Positions 40,209 through 51,784 of a DNA stretch of 64,000 bases are shown piece after piece. Position 1 is the stretch's first letter. Each line of letters opens with the position of its first letter. Source of the stretch: Pseudoxanthomonas mexicana (GTDB lineage Bacteria; Pseudomonadota; Gammaproteobacteria; Xanthomonadales; Xanthomonadaceae). A program made the translations under genes and the position numbers. The stretch spans positions 1 through 64,000 of the forward strand of contig NZ_LSIF01000009.1 in the NCBI RefSeq assembly GCF_001556105.1, given 5' to 3'. Under the pieces are notes generated by a model. The model did no database searches. It was not told the DNA's origin and was given only the letters and a program-made list of their open reading frames with translations.

Positions 40209-42116
40209 TCAGCCCGCTGCGGTCAGCGGCGGCTGCGTAGCCGCCAGCGCAGGCCAGCGCTTCAAAACGGCGGTGCGGATGCCGGCGGCATCAATGCCGG
40301 CTTCGGCCAGCAGGTCTTCGCGGCTGGCGTGGTGCTGGAACTCGTCCGGCAGGCCCAGGTGCAGCACGGGCAGCGATACGCCCTCGGCATTGAGCAGTTC
40401 GGCCACGCCGGAACCGGCGCCACCCATCACCACGTTGTCCTCGATGGTGACGAATCCCTGGTGCGTCTTCGCCAGGTCGAGCAGCAGGTCGCGGTCAAGC
40501 GGTTTCACGAAGCGCATGTTCACTACGCTGAGGCCCAGTTCGCGGCCTGCCTGTTCGGCGGCCGCGACGGTCGAACCGAACGCGAGCAGCGCGACGCGGT
40601 TGCCGCGCACGCGCAGGTCGGCCTTGCCGATGGGCAGCGTATCCAGGGTTGTCTGCAGCGCCACGCCCGGACCGGTGCCGCGCGGGTAGCGCACCGCGGC
40701 CGGACCATTGAAGTGGTAGCCGGTGCTCAGCATCTGCCGGCACTCGTTTTCATCGGCCGGCGCCATCACCACCATGTGCGGTACGCAGCGCAGGTAACTC
40801 AGGTCCAGGTTGCCGGCATGGGTCGCGCCATCCGGCCCCACCACGCCGCCACGGTCGATGGCGAACAGCACGTCGAGCTTCTGGACGGCCACGTCATGCA
40901 CCAGTTGGTCGTAACCGCGCTGCAGGAAGGTCGAATAGATCGCCACCACCGGCTTGCTGCCTTCGCAGGCCATGCCCGCCGCCAGCGTCACCGCGTGCTG
41001 CTCGGCGATGGCGACGTCGAAGTAGCGTTCCGGATACTCCTTGCTGAAACGCACGAGGCCGGAGCCTTCGCGCATCGCCGGGGTGATGCCCAGCAACGTC
41101 GGTTCGGCGGCGGCCATGTCGCACAGCCAGTCGCTGAAGATGTCGGTATAGGTCGGCTTCTTGGCACCACCCTTGCTGACCAGGCCCTTCTCCGGGTCGA
41201 ACGGGCCGACCGCGTGGTAACCGATCTGGTCGCCCTCGGCCAGTTCGTAACCCTTGCCCTTGGTGGTCAGGATGTGGAGCAGCTGCGGACCCTTGAGGGT
41301 CTTCAGCGTCTTCAGCGCGCCGACCAGTGCTTCGACGTCGTGACCGTCGATGGGACCGGTGTAGTGGAAGCCCATCTGCTCGAACAGCGTGGACGGCACG
41401 AACATGCCCTTCCAGTGTTCTTCCCAGCGGCGCATGAAGCGTGCCGGCGGCTTCTTCTTGTCTCCCAGCAGTTTCTTTCCGCCTTCGCGCAGCGCATTGA
41501 GCGTGCGACTGCTGCTGAGTCGGCCCAGCATCTTGGTCAGCCCGCCGACGTTCTCGGAGATCGACATCTGGTTGTCGTTGAGGATCACCAGCAGGTTCGG
41601 CTCCGGCTCCATGCCACCGGCGTGATTGAGCGCTTCGAACGCCATGCCGGCGGTCATCGCACCGTCGCCGATCACCGCGACCACCTTGCGATCGTCGCCC
41701 CGCTGTTGCAGCGCGATGGCCATGCCGAGCGCGGCGGAGATGGACGTGGACGAATGCCCGACACCGAAGGTGTCGTACTCGCTTTCTTCGCGCTTCGGAA
41801 ACGGCGCCACACCGTCCTTCTGCTTGACCGTGTGGATGGTGTCGCGGCGGCCGGTCAGGATCTTGTGCGGGTAGGTCTGGTGGCCGACATCCCACACCAG
41901 GCGGTCGCGCGGCGTGTCGAACAGGTAGTGCAGGGCGACCGTCAATTCGATCACGCCCAGGCCCGCCCCGAAATGCCCACCGCTCTTGCCGACCGACTCG
42001 ATCAGGTAGCCCCGCAGTTCCTCGGCGATGGCGGGCAGTTCGGATTCGTCGAACTGACGCAGGTCGGCCGGGACGTGGATACGCGAAAGGCGGGGATAGC
42101 GGTCGGGAGCGATCAT
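40209..42116 (-). CDS. dxs: 1-deoxy-D-xylulose-5-phosphate synthase
   Basis: Thiamine-diphosphate enzyme and first step of the MEP isoprenoid pathway, condensing pyruvate with glyceraldehyde 3-phosphate. 635 residues. [19 protein letters not shown] is the ThDP/Mg motif (GDG...N). The pyrimidine half has [16 protein letters not shown] with the catalytic Glu. The N-terminal [15 protein letters not shown] and C-terminal [11 protein letters not shown] are typical. Convergent with the GumN-like gene (21-nt gap). Confidence 0.97.
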   Translation of the reverse strand: MIAPDRYPRLSRIHVPADLRQFDESELPAIAEELRGYLIESVGKSGGHFGAGLGVIELTVALHYLFDTPRDRLVWDVGHQTYPHKILTGRRDTIHTVKQKDGVAPFPKREESEYDTFGVGHSSTSISAALGMAIALQQRGDDRKVVAVIGDGAMTAGMAFEALNHAGGMEPEPNLLVILNDNQMSISENVGGLTKMLGRLSSSRTLNALREGGKKLLGDKKKPPARFMRRWEEHWKGMFVPSTLFEQMGFHYTGPIDGHDVEALVGALKTLKTLKGPQLLHILTTKGKGYELAEGDQIGYHAVGPFDPEKGLVSKGGAKKPTYTDIFSDWLCDMAAAEPTLLGITPAMREGSGLVRFSKEYPERYFDVAIAEQHAVTLAAGMACEGSKPVVAIYSTFLQRGYDQLVHDVAVQKLDVLFAIDRGGVVGPDGATHAGNLDLSYLRCVPHMVVMAPADENECRQMLSTGYHFNGPAAVRYPRGTGPGVALQTTLDTLPIGKADLRVRGNRVALLAFGSTVAAAEQAGRELGLSVVNMRFVKPLDRDLLLDLAKTHQGFVTIEDNVVMGGAGSGVAELLNAEGVSLPVLHLGLPDEFQHHASREDLLAEAGIDAAGIRTAVLKRWPALAATQPPLTAAG

Positions 42117-42243
42117 CGGCAGCAGGCTTGTTCTGAGCCGTCATTGTCCCCCCCCGGTGTGAAGCGGGGCAAGCAAGCGCGTGAAGCCGGCGTGGGGTGG
42201 GCCTGCGTGGTTCAGGAAGTGGGGCGTGGGCCCCGCGAGGCGA

Positions 42244-42897
42244 TCAGGCCGACAGCTTGGACTTCTTCGGCAACTGGGCCTTCAGGAAGGCCATCTGGTC
42301 GGCCAGGATGTTCCGGTTCGACAGGATCAGGTGTTCGATCCAGCTGGGCCGGTACGGCACGGCGAGCAGCGGCATGTGCGCCTGCTGCGGGGTCCGGTTG
42401 CTCTTGCGCGAATTGCAGTGGAAGCAGGCCGTCACCACGTTTTCCCAGATGTCCTTGCCGCCCTTGGACAGGGGTAGCACGTGGTCACGGGTCAGGTGCG
42501 GTCGCGAGTACTCATGGCCGCAGTACAGGCACAGGTGCGCGTCGCGGGCGAACAGCGCGGTATTGGTGAGCGTCGGCGTGGGTGAAAGCGCGTGCGCCCG
42601 CGCGTGGCCACGCGACGCCACGATGGGATGCAGTTCGATCAGGCTCTGTTCGCCGGTCAGCCGAGAGAGACCACCGTGCACGTGCAGGCAGGGGTCGCCC
42701 AAGGTCCATGCGACGGCGCCGCGCGCGTACAGGCAGGTGGCGTCCTGCCAGTTGATCCAATCGAGCACGCGGCCATGCGCATCCAGCGACAGCAGTCGCA
42801 AGGCGGCAGGATGGGGGCGAGGGGACGACGGCGACGGGACCGGCGGCGAACGCAAACCGGTCTGGACCAGGTGAAGCTGAGCGCTGTCTGCTTCCAT
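42244..42897 (-). CDS. HNH endonuclease
   Basis: 217 residues from the ATG at 42897. The C-terminal HNH domain has two zinc-type Cys pairs, CLYCGHEY and CFHCNSRKSNR, either side of the catalytic LTRDHVLPLSKGG. The N-terminal half is unrecognised. This HNH type occurs widely as stand-alone nucleases; a role in defence, repair or mobile DNA cannot be assigned. No restriction or phage gene lies nearby. An upstream extension to 42954 is possible in frame but lacks a clear ribosome-binding site. Confidence 0.88.
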   Translation of the reverse strand: MEADSAQLHLVQTGLRSPPVPSPSSPRPHPAALRLLSLDAHGRVLDWINWQDATCLYARGAVAWTLGDPCLHVHGGLSRLTGEQSLIELHPIVASRGHARAHALSPTPTLTNTALFARDAHLCLYCGHEYSRPHLTRDHVLPLSKGGKDIWENVVTACFHCNSRKSNRTPQQAHMPLLAVPYRPSWIEHLILSNRNILADQMAFLKAQLPKKSKLSA

Positions 42898-42991
42898 GGA
42901 GAAGCAGGTTATACCCAAATGTTGACGAAATGTGTATTGCGCGCGGCTTTTCACCGGCGGAGCGCGTCGACTGCGCTCCGCCGGTACGGGA

Positions 42992-44788
<1,797 letters not shown>

Positions 44789-44826
44789 GCGGGTTCTCGG
44801 AATCGCGGATGAGGGAAAGGCCGCGC

Positions 44827-45303
44827 TCAGCGCAGCACACCGTCCAGGCCGGGGACGGGATTGAGGGTGCTGCGCGTGTCGACGTCGAAGCTGCGCTGCT
44901 TCGCCTCTTCCGGCGTGGCGGCAGCGCTGCCCTTCAGCGTGTACGGCAGGGTGCGACGGCCGGCGAGGGCGTCCGCCACCACGATGCGGGCGGCACTGCT
45001 GGGCGAGAACGCGACCGTGACGACATCGGCGGACTCGGGCCCGATGGACACGCCGGGCGTGGCGCTCAGTTTGCCGGCGTCCTGGTCGCCGACCTGGACG
45101 TCGACCCCGACGGTATCGAAGCGCATCGGGATGCTGCTGTAGTTCTGCAGCCTCAGGTCCACCGCCCATTGGCCGTCGGCTCTCACCGTCAGTTGCTGGA
45201 CGCTTACGGCCGGGTCGGAGACCCGCCGCACCACGCCGTCGCCGCAACCGGCCAGCAGGGTGGTCGCCGCCAGAAGTGCCAGCAGGGAAGTACGTCGCAT
45301 CAT
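44827..45303 (-). CDS. LEA14-like periplasmic lipoprotein
   Basis: 158 residues with a signal peptide and lipobox LLAGC (Cys about residue 20). The mature part has the LEA_2 / water-stress-like beta-sandwich pattern: VDLRLQNYSSIPMRFDTVGVDVQVGDQDAG, cited in parts, and a YTLKG segment. The function of bacterial LEA14-like lipoproteins is not established; the family is linked to desiccation and stress tolerance. 38 nt upstream of the acyl-CoA dehydrogenase gene on the same strand, so possibly one operon. Confidence 0.82.
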   Translation of the reverse strand: MMRRTSLLALLAATTLLAGCGDGVVRRVSDPAVSVQQLTVRADGQWAVDLRLQNYSSIPMRFDTVGVDVQVGDQDAGKLSATPGVSIGPESADVVTVAFSPSSAARIVVADALAGRRTLPYTLKGSAAATPEEAKQRSFDVDTRSTLNPVPGLDGVLR

Positions 45304-45830
45304 GCCGCGGCTCCATGAGGGAATGCGGCAGGATACTACGGCGTATGGCAGCTGGAATGACAGTCCGGTCGCTTGCGGGGATGGGGCAGTCGTACTGCGC
45401 TGCGTCAGGCTTTCACACGAACGTGGCGACGCTGCATCGGGGGCAACGTGTAGGCTAGCGTGCCGATGCCGATGATTTCCGTGAACTTCCGAGAGTCCTC
45501 AACGGTGATGTTCTGCGTTTCCGGACCATCATGGTGGGAGCCGGGCAGGCGTTGATGCTGGCAATGAGATCCCATGACCCGACGTGGTGATCCGTTGTGA
45601 CCCGCACCTTGCGCGGCAGAGCTAGCCTCACGACGCCATTCGCCGGCCGGGCTGAAGTAGGGGCCGCGGGTTTCGCGCCGCGATAGATCTTTCCGCGGGC
45701 GCTCCCGAATCGCTCGCACAAGCCACGCAAACCTGTTGCTGCACCGCAGCGAGTACTCAGGCGCGAGCGTCATTGCGGTAAGCAGATCCAGTACCGCACG
45801 CGCCGGTATGCGGCAGTTGCCAGGAATTCA
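45304..45830. other. Long intergenic stretch with no supported gene
   Basis: No frame here has a recognised domain or a credible ribosome-binding site. A minus-strand frame at 45405-45773 is protein-like only in short pieces. It may be decayed coding DNA or simple spacer before the sugar-gene promoter. Confidence 0.5.
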
Positions 45831-45859
45831 TTGACAGCACATTGAAGCTTCGATATGAC
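45831..45859 (+). promoter_or_regulatory. Strong sigma70 promoter upstream of the GH3 gene
   Basis: TTGACA (45831-45836, consensus -35), 17-nt spacer, TATGAC (45854-45859). The transcript would carry a leader of about 375 nt before the GTG at 46243. Confidence 0.75.
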
Positions 45860-45869
45860 AGCGCTGTCA
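45856..45869. promoter_or_regulatory. LacI-type operator overlapping the -10 box
   Basis: TGACAGCGCTGTCA, a perfect 14-bp palindrome with the central CG typical of LacI/GalR-family operators. It covers the end of the -10 box and the likely start site, so binding there should block transcription. Xanthomonas NagR-type boxes have this same core as I recall it. The repressor gene is not in this window. Confidence 0.75.
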
Positions 45870-46242
45870 ACAACGGTCGGAGAGGGGCCGCATGAGGCAT
45901 TCAAAACGCGTTGCGGGCGTGAACGTCCTTGTTCCATGCCTCGTGCCACGCAGACGCGACAAGGCCATGCCGGGCGCCAGTTCGGGCGACCGGTTCTGCA
46001 ACATCTTGGGCGGCGTGCGGCAGCCTGCAGCATCGGTCAGCTGATTCCCCCGTCGTCGGAGCATCAGCGCGTGCGGTACCAGTGCACGTCCATGTTTCGC
46101 CGCGGGCCGTGAGCTCGCGTGCCCGCTTGAAAACTACTGCATGTGGCGGAATGTGGAGCTTGCTCTCGTGTCCCGTCCGATTTTTATTCAGGCGCGGATC
46201 CTGTCGGGGATGTTGTGCGCGCCGCCATTCTGGGAGAAACGA

Positions 46243-48786
46243 GTGAATCCGATCCGAGTGACCCTGCTGGGGGCCAGTCTTTTGGCATGCCTGTCGTGTA
46301 CGGCGCAGAAGGACCCCGAACAGAAGCCCGCCGGCGCAGCCGCGGACGATGCCGCAGAACTGAAGGACTGGCCTGCGCTGAAAAGCAGCTTCGCCAAGGA
46401 CCCTGCCGTCGAGGCGCGCGTGGCCGAGATCCTCGCGAGCATGACGCTGGAACAGAAGATCGGGCAGATGGTGCAGCCGGAGATCAAGTCCATCAGCCCG
46501 GATGAGGTGCGCACGTACTACATCGGCTCCGTGCTCAACGGCGGTGGTTCGTGGCCGGCGATGAACAAGCACGCCAAGGTCGAAGACTGGGTCAAGCTGG
46601 CGGATGCCTACTACGACGCCTCCCTGTCGACTGATGCCAAGATCCCCGTGCCCGTGATCTGGGGCACCGACGCCGTGCATGGCCACAGCAACGTCTACGG
46701 CGCGACGATCTTCCCGCACAACATCGGCCTGGGTGCCGCGCGCGACGTCGAGCTGATCGAGCGCATCGCCGAGGCCACCGGGCAGTCCACGCGCGCCACG
46801 GGCGTGGCATGGACGTTCGCCCCGACCGTCGCCGTCGCGCAGGATGCGCGCTGGGGCCGCACGTACGAAAGCTATTCCTCGCAGCCTGCATTGATCCGCG
46901 AATACGCGGCTGCCTACGTCAAGGGCATGCAGGGCCTGCTGGACAAGGACGGCAACGTCGTCGCCACCGCCAAGCATTTCATCGGCGACGGCGCCACCGA
47001 CGGCGGCAAGGATCAGGGCATCGCCACCATCACCCAATCGCAGATGATCAACGTCCATGGCCAGGGCTACTACGGCGCGATCGAAGCCGGCGTGCAGACG
47101 GTGATGGCGTCGTTCAACAGCTGGAACGATGTCGCCGCCGGCAAGGACTACGGCAAGATGCACGGCGCGCGCGATCTGCTGACCGTCGCGCTGAAGGAGA
47201 AGATGGGGTTCGACGGCTTCGTCGTCTCCGACTGGAACGGCATCGGCCAGGTCGCCGGTTGCAAGGACGACAGCTGCGCGCAGGCGATCAACGCCGGTAT
47301 CGACATGGTGATGGTGCCGGACAAGTGGAAGACCTTCATCACCAACACGATCGCGCAGGTGAAGTCGGGCGAGATCCCGCAGGTACGCATCGACGATGCC
47401 GTCACCCGCATCCTGCGCGTCAAGCTGCGCGCAGGCCTGTGGCAGCAGAAGCCGTCGGCCAGCCGGCATGCAGGCAAGCTCGAGTCGCTGGTGCATCGCG
47501 ACTTGGCCCGCCGTGCCGCGCGCGAGTCGCTGGTGCTGTTGAAGAACGATGGCGGTGCATTGCCGTTGAAGAAGAACCAGCGCGTGCTGCTGGTGGGCAA
47601 GAGCGCCGACAGCATCTCCAACCAGACCGGCGGCTGGTCGCTGACCTGGCAGGGCACCGACAACACGAATGCCGATTTCCCCAATGCCGACAGCCTGGCC
47701 GCTGGCTTGCGCGAACAGCTCGGCGAGGCGAACGTGCTGCTGCGCGACAGCGCCGAAGGCGTGGACCCCGCGAGCTACGACGTCATCGTGGCCGTCATCG
47801 GCGAAACGCCGTATGCGGAAACCAACGGCGACATCGTGCCGTTTGACACGCTGTCGCACAGCCGTCGCCATCCGGAGGATCTGGCCACGCTGAAGGCGGC
47901 TGCCGCCACTGGCAAGCCGGTCGTCACCGTGCTGCTGTCCGGCCGCGCGCTTTACGTGAACGACCTGATCAACCTGTCCAGCAGCTTCGTCGCCGCGTGG
48001 CTGCCGGGTACGGAAGGCAAGGGCGTCACCGATGTGCTGGTGGCCGGTGCCGATGGCAAGCCGGCGCACGATTTTCGCGGAAAGCTGACGTTTCCGTGGC
48101 CGGCACTGGCCTGCCCGAAGGCGGACAGCAAGCCGCAGTTCGCACTGGATGCCGGGCTGCGCTACAGCGACAGCAGCAACGTCGGCAAGCTGCAGGAGGA
48201 CAGCGCGACGAGTTGCGGCGAAGCCACCGCGCTGGGCATCTTCAAGCAGTCAGACATCGCGCCCTTCACCCTGCAGATGGAGGTGGCTGGCGCAACGCAG
48301 GCCGTCGGTAGCGACATGAATGCGACGCAGCGCTGGCCGCAGGCCAAGCCGGCATTGCAGGTCGCCACCGTGCAGGTCAACACGCAGCAGGACGCCAAGG
48401 AAGTCACCTGGCTGGCGCCCGCGCGCGTCTTCGCCCGCAATCCTTCGAAGAACAACCTGGCCGCCATGGCGACGGCCCGCGGCGTCGTGCAGTTCGATGT
48501 GATCGTCAAGCAGGCGCCGACCAAGCAGGTGCAGTTCACCGTCGGCTGCGGTGCGAGCTGTGGCGCGAGCCTGGACCTGAGCGCCACCTTCTCCGGCGAT
48601 GCCGTCGGCAGGAAGCAGACGGTCAAGATCCCGCTGGCGTGCTTCGGCAAGCTCGGTGCGGACCTGGCCGGCGTGGACACGCCTTTCAGCATCACTGCCG
48701 ACGCGCCGTTCGCCGCCGCCTTCACCGATATCCAGGTGGTGGCTGGTGCGGGCGACGCCGACGATGTGGTGAAGTGCGCGCAGTAA
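46243..48786 (+). CDS. GH3 glycoside hydrolase, exo-beta-glucosidase type
   Basis: Predicted periplasmic or outer-membrane beta-glucosidase that removes glucose from beta-glucans or oligosaccharides. The GTG at 46243 follows GGGAGAAAC and gives a 847-residue lipoprotein-like start (LLACLSC). The N-terminal GH3 barrel has KHFIGDGATDGG and the nucleophile in GFVVSDWNGIGQ (Asp330). The second GH3 domain has ESLVLLKNDGGALPLKKN. A further C-terminal domain (about 660-847) matches ExoP-like 1,4-beta-glucosidases. Transcribed with the transporter gene 124 nt downstream, likely under the operator at 45856. Confidence 0.9.
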   Translation: MNPIRVTLLGASLLACLSCTAQKDPEQKPAGAAADDAAELKDWPALKSSFAKDPAVEARVAEILASMTLEQKIGQMVQPEIKSISPDEVRTYYIGSVLNGGGSWPAMNKHAKVEDWVKLADAYYDASLSTDAKIPVPVIWGTDAVHGHSNVYGATIFPHNIGLGAARDVELIERIAEATGQSTRATGVAWTFAPTVAVAQDARWGRTYESYSSQPALIREYAAAYVKGMQGLLDKDGNVVATAKHFIGDGATDGGKDQGIATITQSQMINVHGQGYYGAIEAGVQTVMASFNSWNDVAAGKDYGKMHGARDLLTVALKEKMGFDGFVVSDWNGIGQVAGCKDDSCAQAINAGIDMVMVPDKWKTFITNTIAQVKSGEIPQVRIDDAVTRILRVKLRAGLWQQKPSASRHAGKLESLVHRDLARRAARESLVLLKNDGGALPLKKNQRVLLVGKSADSISNQTGGWSLTWQGTDNTNADFPNADSLAAGLREQLGEANVLLRDSAEGVDPASYDVIVAVIGETPYAETNGDIVPFDTLSHSRRHPEDLATLKAAAATGKPVVTVLLSGRALYVNDLINLSSSFVAAWLPGTEGKGVTDVLVAGADGKPAHDFRGKLTFPWPALACPKADSKPQFALDAGLRYSDSSNVGKLQEDSATSCGEATALGIFKQSDIAPFTLQMEVAGATQAVGSDMNATQRWPQAKPALQVATVQVNTQQDAKEVTWLAPARVFARNPSKNNLAAMATARGVVQFDVIVKQAPTKQVQFTVGCGASCGASLDLSATFSGDAVGRKQTVKIPLACFGKLGADLAGVDTPFSITADAPFAAAFTDIQVVAGAGDADDVVKCAQ

Positions 48787-48910
48787 GCGTATTGGAACAG
48801 CGCCCCGCGATACGGCCGCGGGACGCTGACGCAGTGCAATTTGCAATCGCGCGGCCGCTCCGTAGGCTGGCCGTTCCGTCCGGATCCCATACCAGCAGGC
48901 ATACCAATCC

Positions 48911-50374
48911 ATGACCACCCAAACCACCCGATGGTCGCAGTTCAGTGTGCTGATCACCGTGTTCTTCTTCTGGGGTTTCGTTGCGGCCAGCAACGGCATC
49001 CTGATCCCGGTGTTCAAGAAGGCCTTCGACCTGACGCAAGCGCAGAGCATGTACGTGGCGCTGGCGTTCTACGTGGCCTATACCGTCGGCTCGCTGATCT
49101 ACGTCGCGATCTCGAAGGCGATGGGCCAGGACGTGCTCAACAAGATCGGCTACAAGAACGGCATCTGCGTGGGCCTGGTGATCTCGGCGCTCGGTGCGTT
49201 GCTGTTCTATCCGGCCGCCAATACCGGTTCGTTCAACCTGATGCTGTCGGGCCTGTTCATCGTCGGCCTGGGCTTCTCGCTGCAGCAGATCGCGGCCAAC
49301 CCGCTGGCCATCGTCATGGGTGACCCCAAGACCGGTGCGCAGCGGTTGACGATGGCCGGCGGCATCAACAACTTCGGCACCACCATCGGCCCGCTGCTGG
49401 TCAGCGTGGCGATCTTCGGCAGCGTCACCTCAGGCAACACCGAAGCGAGCATCGAAAGCGTCAAGACGCCGTATCTGGTGCTGGGCGCGGCCTTCATCCT
49501 GGTGGCGATTTTCCTGAAGTTCTCTTCGGTGCCCAACCACATCGACTTGGAGAAACTGTCGGAAACCGAAGCGGCAGACAGCAGCAATCTGATCCACAAG
49601 AAGTCGGCGTTGTCGTACCCGCAGCTGGTGCTGGGCATGATCGCCATCTTCCTGTACGTGGGCGTCGAGGTCTCGACCATCGACAACCTGCCGGCCTACC
49701 TGGAGCTGCCAGTAGAGAAGGGCGGGCTGGGTATCGAGACCTCGATGATCGCGCCGTTCGTGTCGCTGTACTGGGCCAGCCTGATGATCGGCCGCTGGAG
49801 CGGTGCGGCGGGCGCGTTCGATGTCGGCGCGGGCGCGAAGAAGATGCTGATGTTGATCCTGCCTTACCTGGCATTCGGCGTGTTCCTGGCGGTGAACGCC
49901 ATCACCGGCCACGATGCCTCGCAGTTCTTCGGCTACGCGGCGGTCATCGTGCTGATGATCCTGGCCACGCTGGCCAGCAAGGGCAATCCGGCGCGCATGC
50001 TGCTGTACTTCGCCATCTGTGGCATCGCCGCGCAGCTGATCGGCATGTTCACGACCGGCATGACCAGCGTCATCGCCTTCATCAGCGTGGGCCTGTTCTG
50101 CAGCACCATGTGGCCGTGCATCTTCGCGCTGGCCATCACCGGCCTGGGCAACAAGACCAACCAGGGCAGCAGCCTGTTGATCATGATGATCATGGGCGGC
50201 GGCATCGTCAGCTGGGCGCAGGGTGCGTTGGCCGACAAGGTTGGTATCCACTACAGCTTCATCGTGGGCGTGCTGTGCTTCGCCTACCTCGCGTTCTACG
50301 CGATCGCCGCCACGCGCACGCTGCGCAAACAAGGCATCGATCTGGACAAGCTCGCCGCCGGCAACGGCCACTGA
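48911..50374 (+). CDS. Sugar:proton symporter of the MFS (GluP/FucP-like)
   Basis: Inner-membrane sugar permease with about 12 helices, 487 residues. The N-terminal VFFFWGFVAASNGILIPVFK and SLQQIAANPLAIVMGDPKT, followed by GGINNFGTTIGPLL, match the FucP/GluP subfamily that imports L-fucose, glucose or galactose. The terminator at 50416-50452 ends the unit. With the GH3 gene before it, import of the released monosaccharide (glucose) is the simplest role; that is inferred from context. TTGCAA at 48841 with a weak -10 could be a second promoter. Confidence 0.92.
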   Translation: MTTQTTRWSQFSVLITVFFFWGFVAASNGILIPVFKKAFDLTQAQSMYVALAFYVAYTVGSLIYVAISKAMGQDVLNKIGYKNGICVGLVISALGALLFYPAANTGSFNLMLSGLFIVGLGFSLQQIAANPLAIVMGDPKTGAQRLTMAGGINNFGTTIGPLLVSVAIFGSVTSGNTEASIESVKTPYLVLGAAFILVAIFLKFSSVPNHIDLEKLSETEAADSSNLIHKKSALSYPQLVLGMIAIFLYVGVEVSTIDNLPAYLELPVEKGGLGIETSMIAPFVSLYWASLMIGRWSGAAGAFDVGAGAKKMLMLILPYLAFGVFLAVNAITGHDASQFFGYAAVIVLMILATLASKGNPARMLLYFAICGIAAQLIGMFTTGMTSVIAFISVGLFCSTMWPCIFALAITGLGNKTNQGSSLLIMMIMGGGIVSWAQGALADKVGIHYSFIVGVLCFAYLAFYAIAATRTLRKQGIDLDKLAAGNGH

Positions 50375-50415
50375 GTGCGGTGCGCGCCGGAGAGAGGCCG
50401 GCGCGCATCTCCCAG

Positions 50416-50452
50416 AGCCACCGGGCTACTCTCCAGTCCGGTGGCTTTTCTT
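50416..50452 (+). terminator. Terminator after the sugar transporter gene
   Basis: AGCCACCGG, loop, CCGGTGGCT, then TTTCTTT. Confidence 0.88.
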
Positions 50453-50538
50453 TGGGGATACGGGAAACGAGAGCTGCATGACCTCGATGTCCCGATGGCG
50501 GGAAAGCGCAGCGATCATCCTGCCGCGTACAGCGACGC

Positions 50539-50859
50539 TCAGGCCGCGGCCAACGCCAGTACAGGTGTGCTGTCCCGTGCCGTCACGCGCTGCTGGTTGG
50601 CGTAGCGATCCAGCAGGCCCGCCCGCTGGCAGGCCCACTGGGTAACCCACCCCACCGCCCGTTCTTCGCAATCGCTCGCCATATCGAACGGTGCGATGTC
50701 GCCGAGATCCACCAGGATCCGCAACACGAAATCGTCTTGCTGCGAATGCACTTCAGCGATCGTCACGCCATCCACGTACAGTGCGTTGCCGGCGTCGGTG
50801 CGATGCCAAGCGAAACGGTCGGGAAGGGCACGCGTTGCCTTCTTCAAGACGATGTCCAC
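50539..50859 (-). CDS. Small protein of unknown function
   Basis: 106 residues from a GTG at 50859 with GGAG seven nt upstream. No domain recognised, no signal peptide or membrane helix. The sequence is mixed and protein-like (HRTDAGNALYVDGVTIAEVH, CEERAVGWVTQWACQRAG). It lies between the transporter terminator and a second small-protein region. Conservative support only. Confidence 0.55.
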   Translation of the reverse strand: MDIVLKKATRALPDRFAWHRTDAGNALYVDGVTIAEVHSQQDDFVLRILVDLGDIAPFDMASDCEERAVGWVTQWACQRAGLLDRYANQQRVTARDSTPVLALAAA

Positions 50860-51110
50860 ATGGCGTCTCCAAGGGGGGATGGGGCGACCTTGCGGCACGG
50901 GCCGTGGACACCGCGTCAAAGGCAGTACAGCCCTGGTGCTGCTCGCCTGGCGCGGGAACGCGTGACGGACGTGTCGTGAGGGGGGGGCGATCATCCGCGT
51001 CCGTGGTTGTCCGGATCGAGGTGCGCGCGGCGATATCACTTATCAACGCGTGACCTTACCTGCGCTGCGTACCCGTCATCGGCGGCAATACGTCTCAACG
51101 AGTTTCCATC

Positions 51111-51374
51111 ATGCCTCTAGATTCGAATTCCCGATCCATCCTTGGATGGTGCGTCGTCGCTGTCGTGTTGCTCGCCGCCTGGCTCCACGCGCATGGGCAT
51201 GCCGTCGATGACCACGCGTCACGCTGCAAACCCTCGGTCGTGTCGGCAGAGAGCGAGCGAAATTGTGCGGGCCCATGTCGTTCCCAGGAGGCCGTTTCCG
51301 ACGTCATGCCGGTGGCAGGCGATGATGCATCGATACCTGCAACGTCCATCGTCGCGACTGCACCGCGAGCCTAG
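51111..51374 (+). CDS. Possible small membrane or secreted protein
   Basis: 87 residues with a hydrophobic N-terminal stretch (ILGWCVVAVVLLAAWLHAHG), then a Cys/His-containing tail. The ribosome-binding site is weak, and a minus-strand frame overlaps it fully. Kept as a low-confidence call because of the membrane helix. Confidence 0.3.
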   Translation: MPLDSNSRSILGWCVVAVVLLAAWLHAHGHAVDDHASRCKPSVVSAESERNCAGPCRSQEAVSDVMPVAGDDASIPATSIVATAPRA

Positions 51375-51655
51375 TCCGGCGGACAGCGGCCGGCGGCCTG
51401 TTCCGCCTGCGCTGACTTGAGCGTGCCGTTGGCTGCAGCGGATTCCTCGGCGGCTTCCGCAAGCTTTCGCTGGTTCTTCTCGGTCGGGGATGCCACGGTG
51501 CGCTGGCGGATGTCTTCGTAGGCCTTGTCGACTTTCGCGGCGGTGCGCTGCTTCGCGGCGACGCTGGCGCAGGCAGGTGCGCCTTCGTCACGCGCGAGGC
51601 CATCACGGCCACACGCAGTCAGCAGGAAAGCGAAAAACAGGATGGACGGTCGCAT
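51371..51655 (-). CDS. Small lipoprotein of unknown function
   Basis: 94 residues. Signal peptide and lipobox LLTAC (Cys at about 15), then a charged Ala/Glu/Lys-rich helical part (AAKVDKAYEDIRQRTV, KLAEAAEESAAANG) with two further Cys. No family recognised. It overlaps the end of the opposite-strand candidate gene by 4 nt. Confidence 0.65.
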   Translation of the reverse strand: MRPSILFFAFLLTACGRDGLARDEGAPACASVAAKQRTAAKVDKAYEDIRQRTVASPTEKNQRKLAEAAEESAAANGTLKSAQAEQAAGRCPPD

Positions 51656-51784
51656 GGCAAGTCCTCGGAAAACCGGGCGGCCAGCTTAGGCAGCGTGCAG
51701 GAATGGGGACGTGAAGTGCGGTGCGGCGGGCCGCGTGTCCGTCATGATCCGGAGCCCGTCACGACTTCGCGGTGGCTGCGGTAT

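Noticed and set aside
45855..46112. Plus-strand small frame after the GH3 promoter
   Set aside because: Atypical composition, no ribosome-binding site and it starts inside the operator; treated as leader.
46141..46242. Upstream in-frame extension of the GH3 gene
   Set aside because: Would give a non-signal N-terminus; the GTG at 46243 has a good ribosome-binding site and a lipoprotein-like start.
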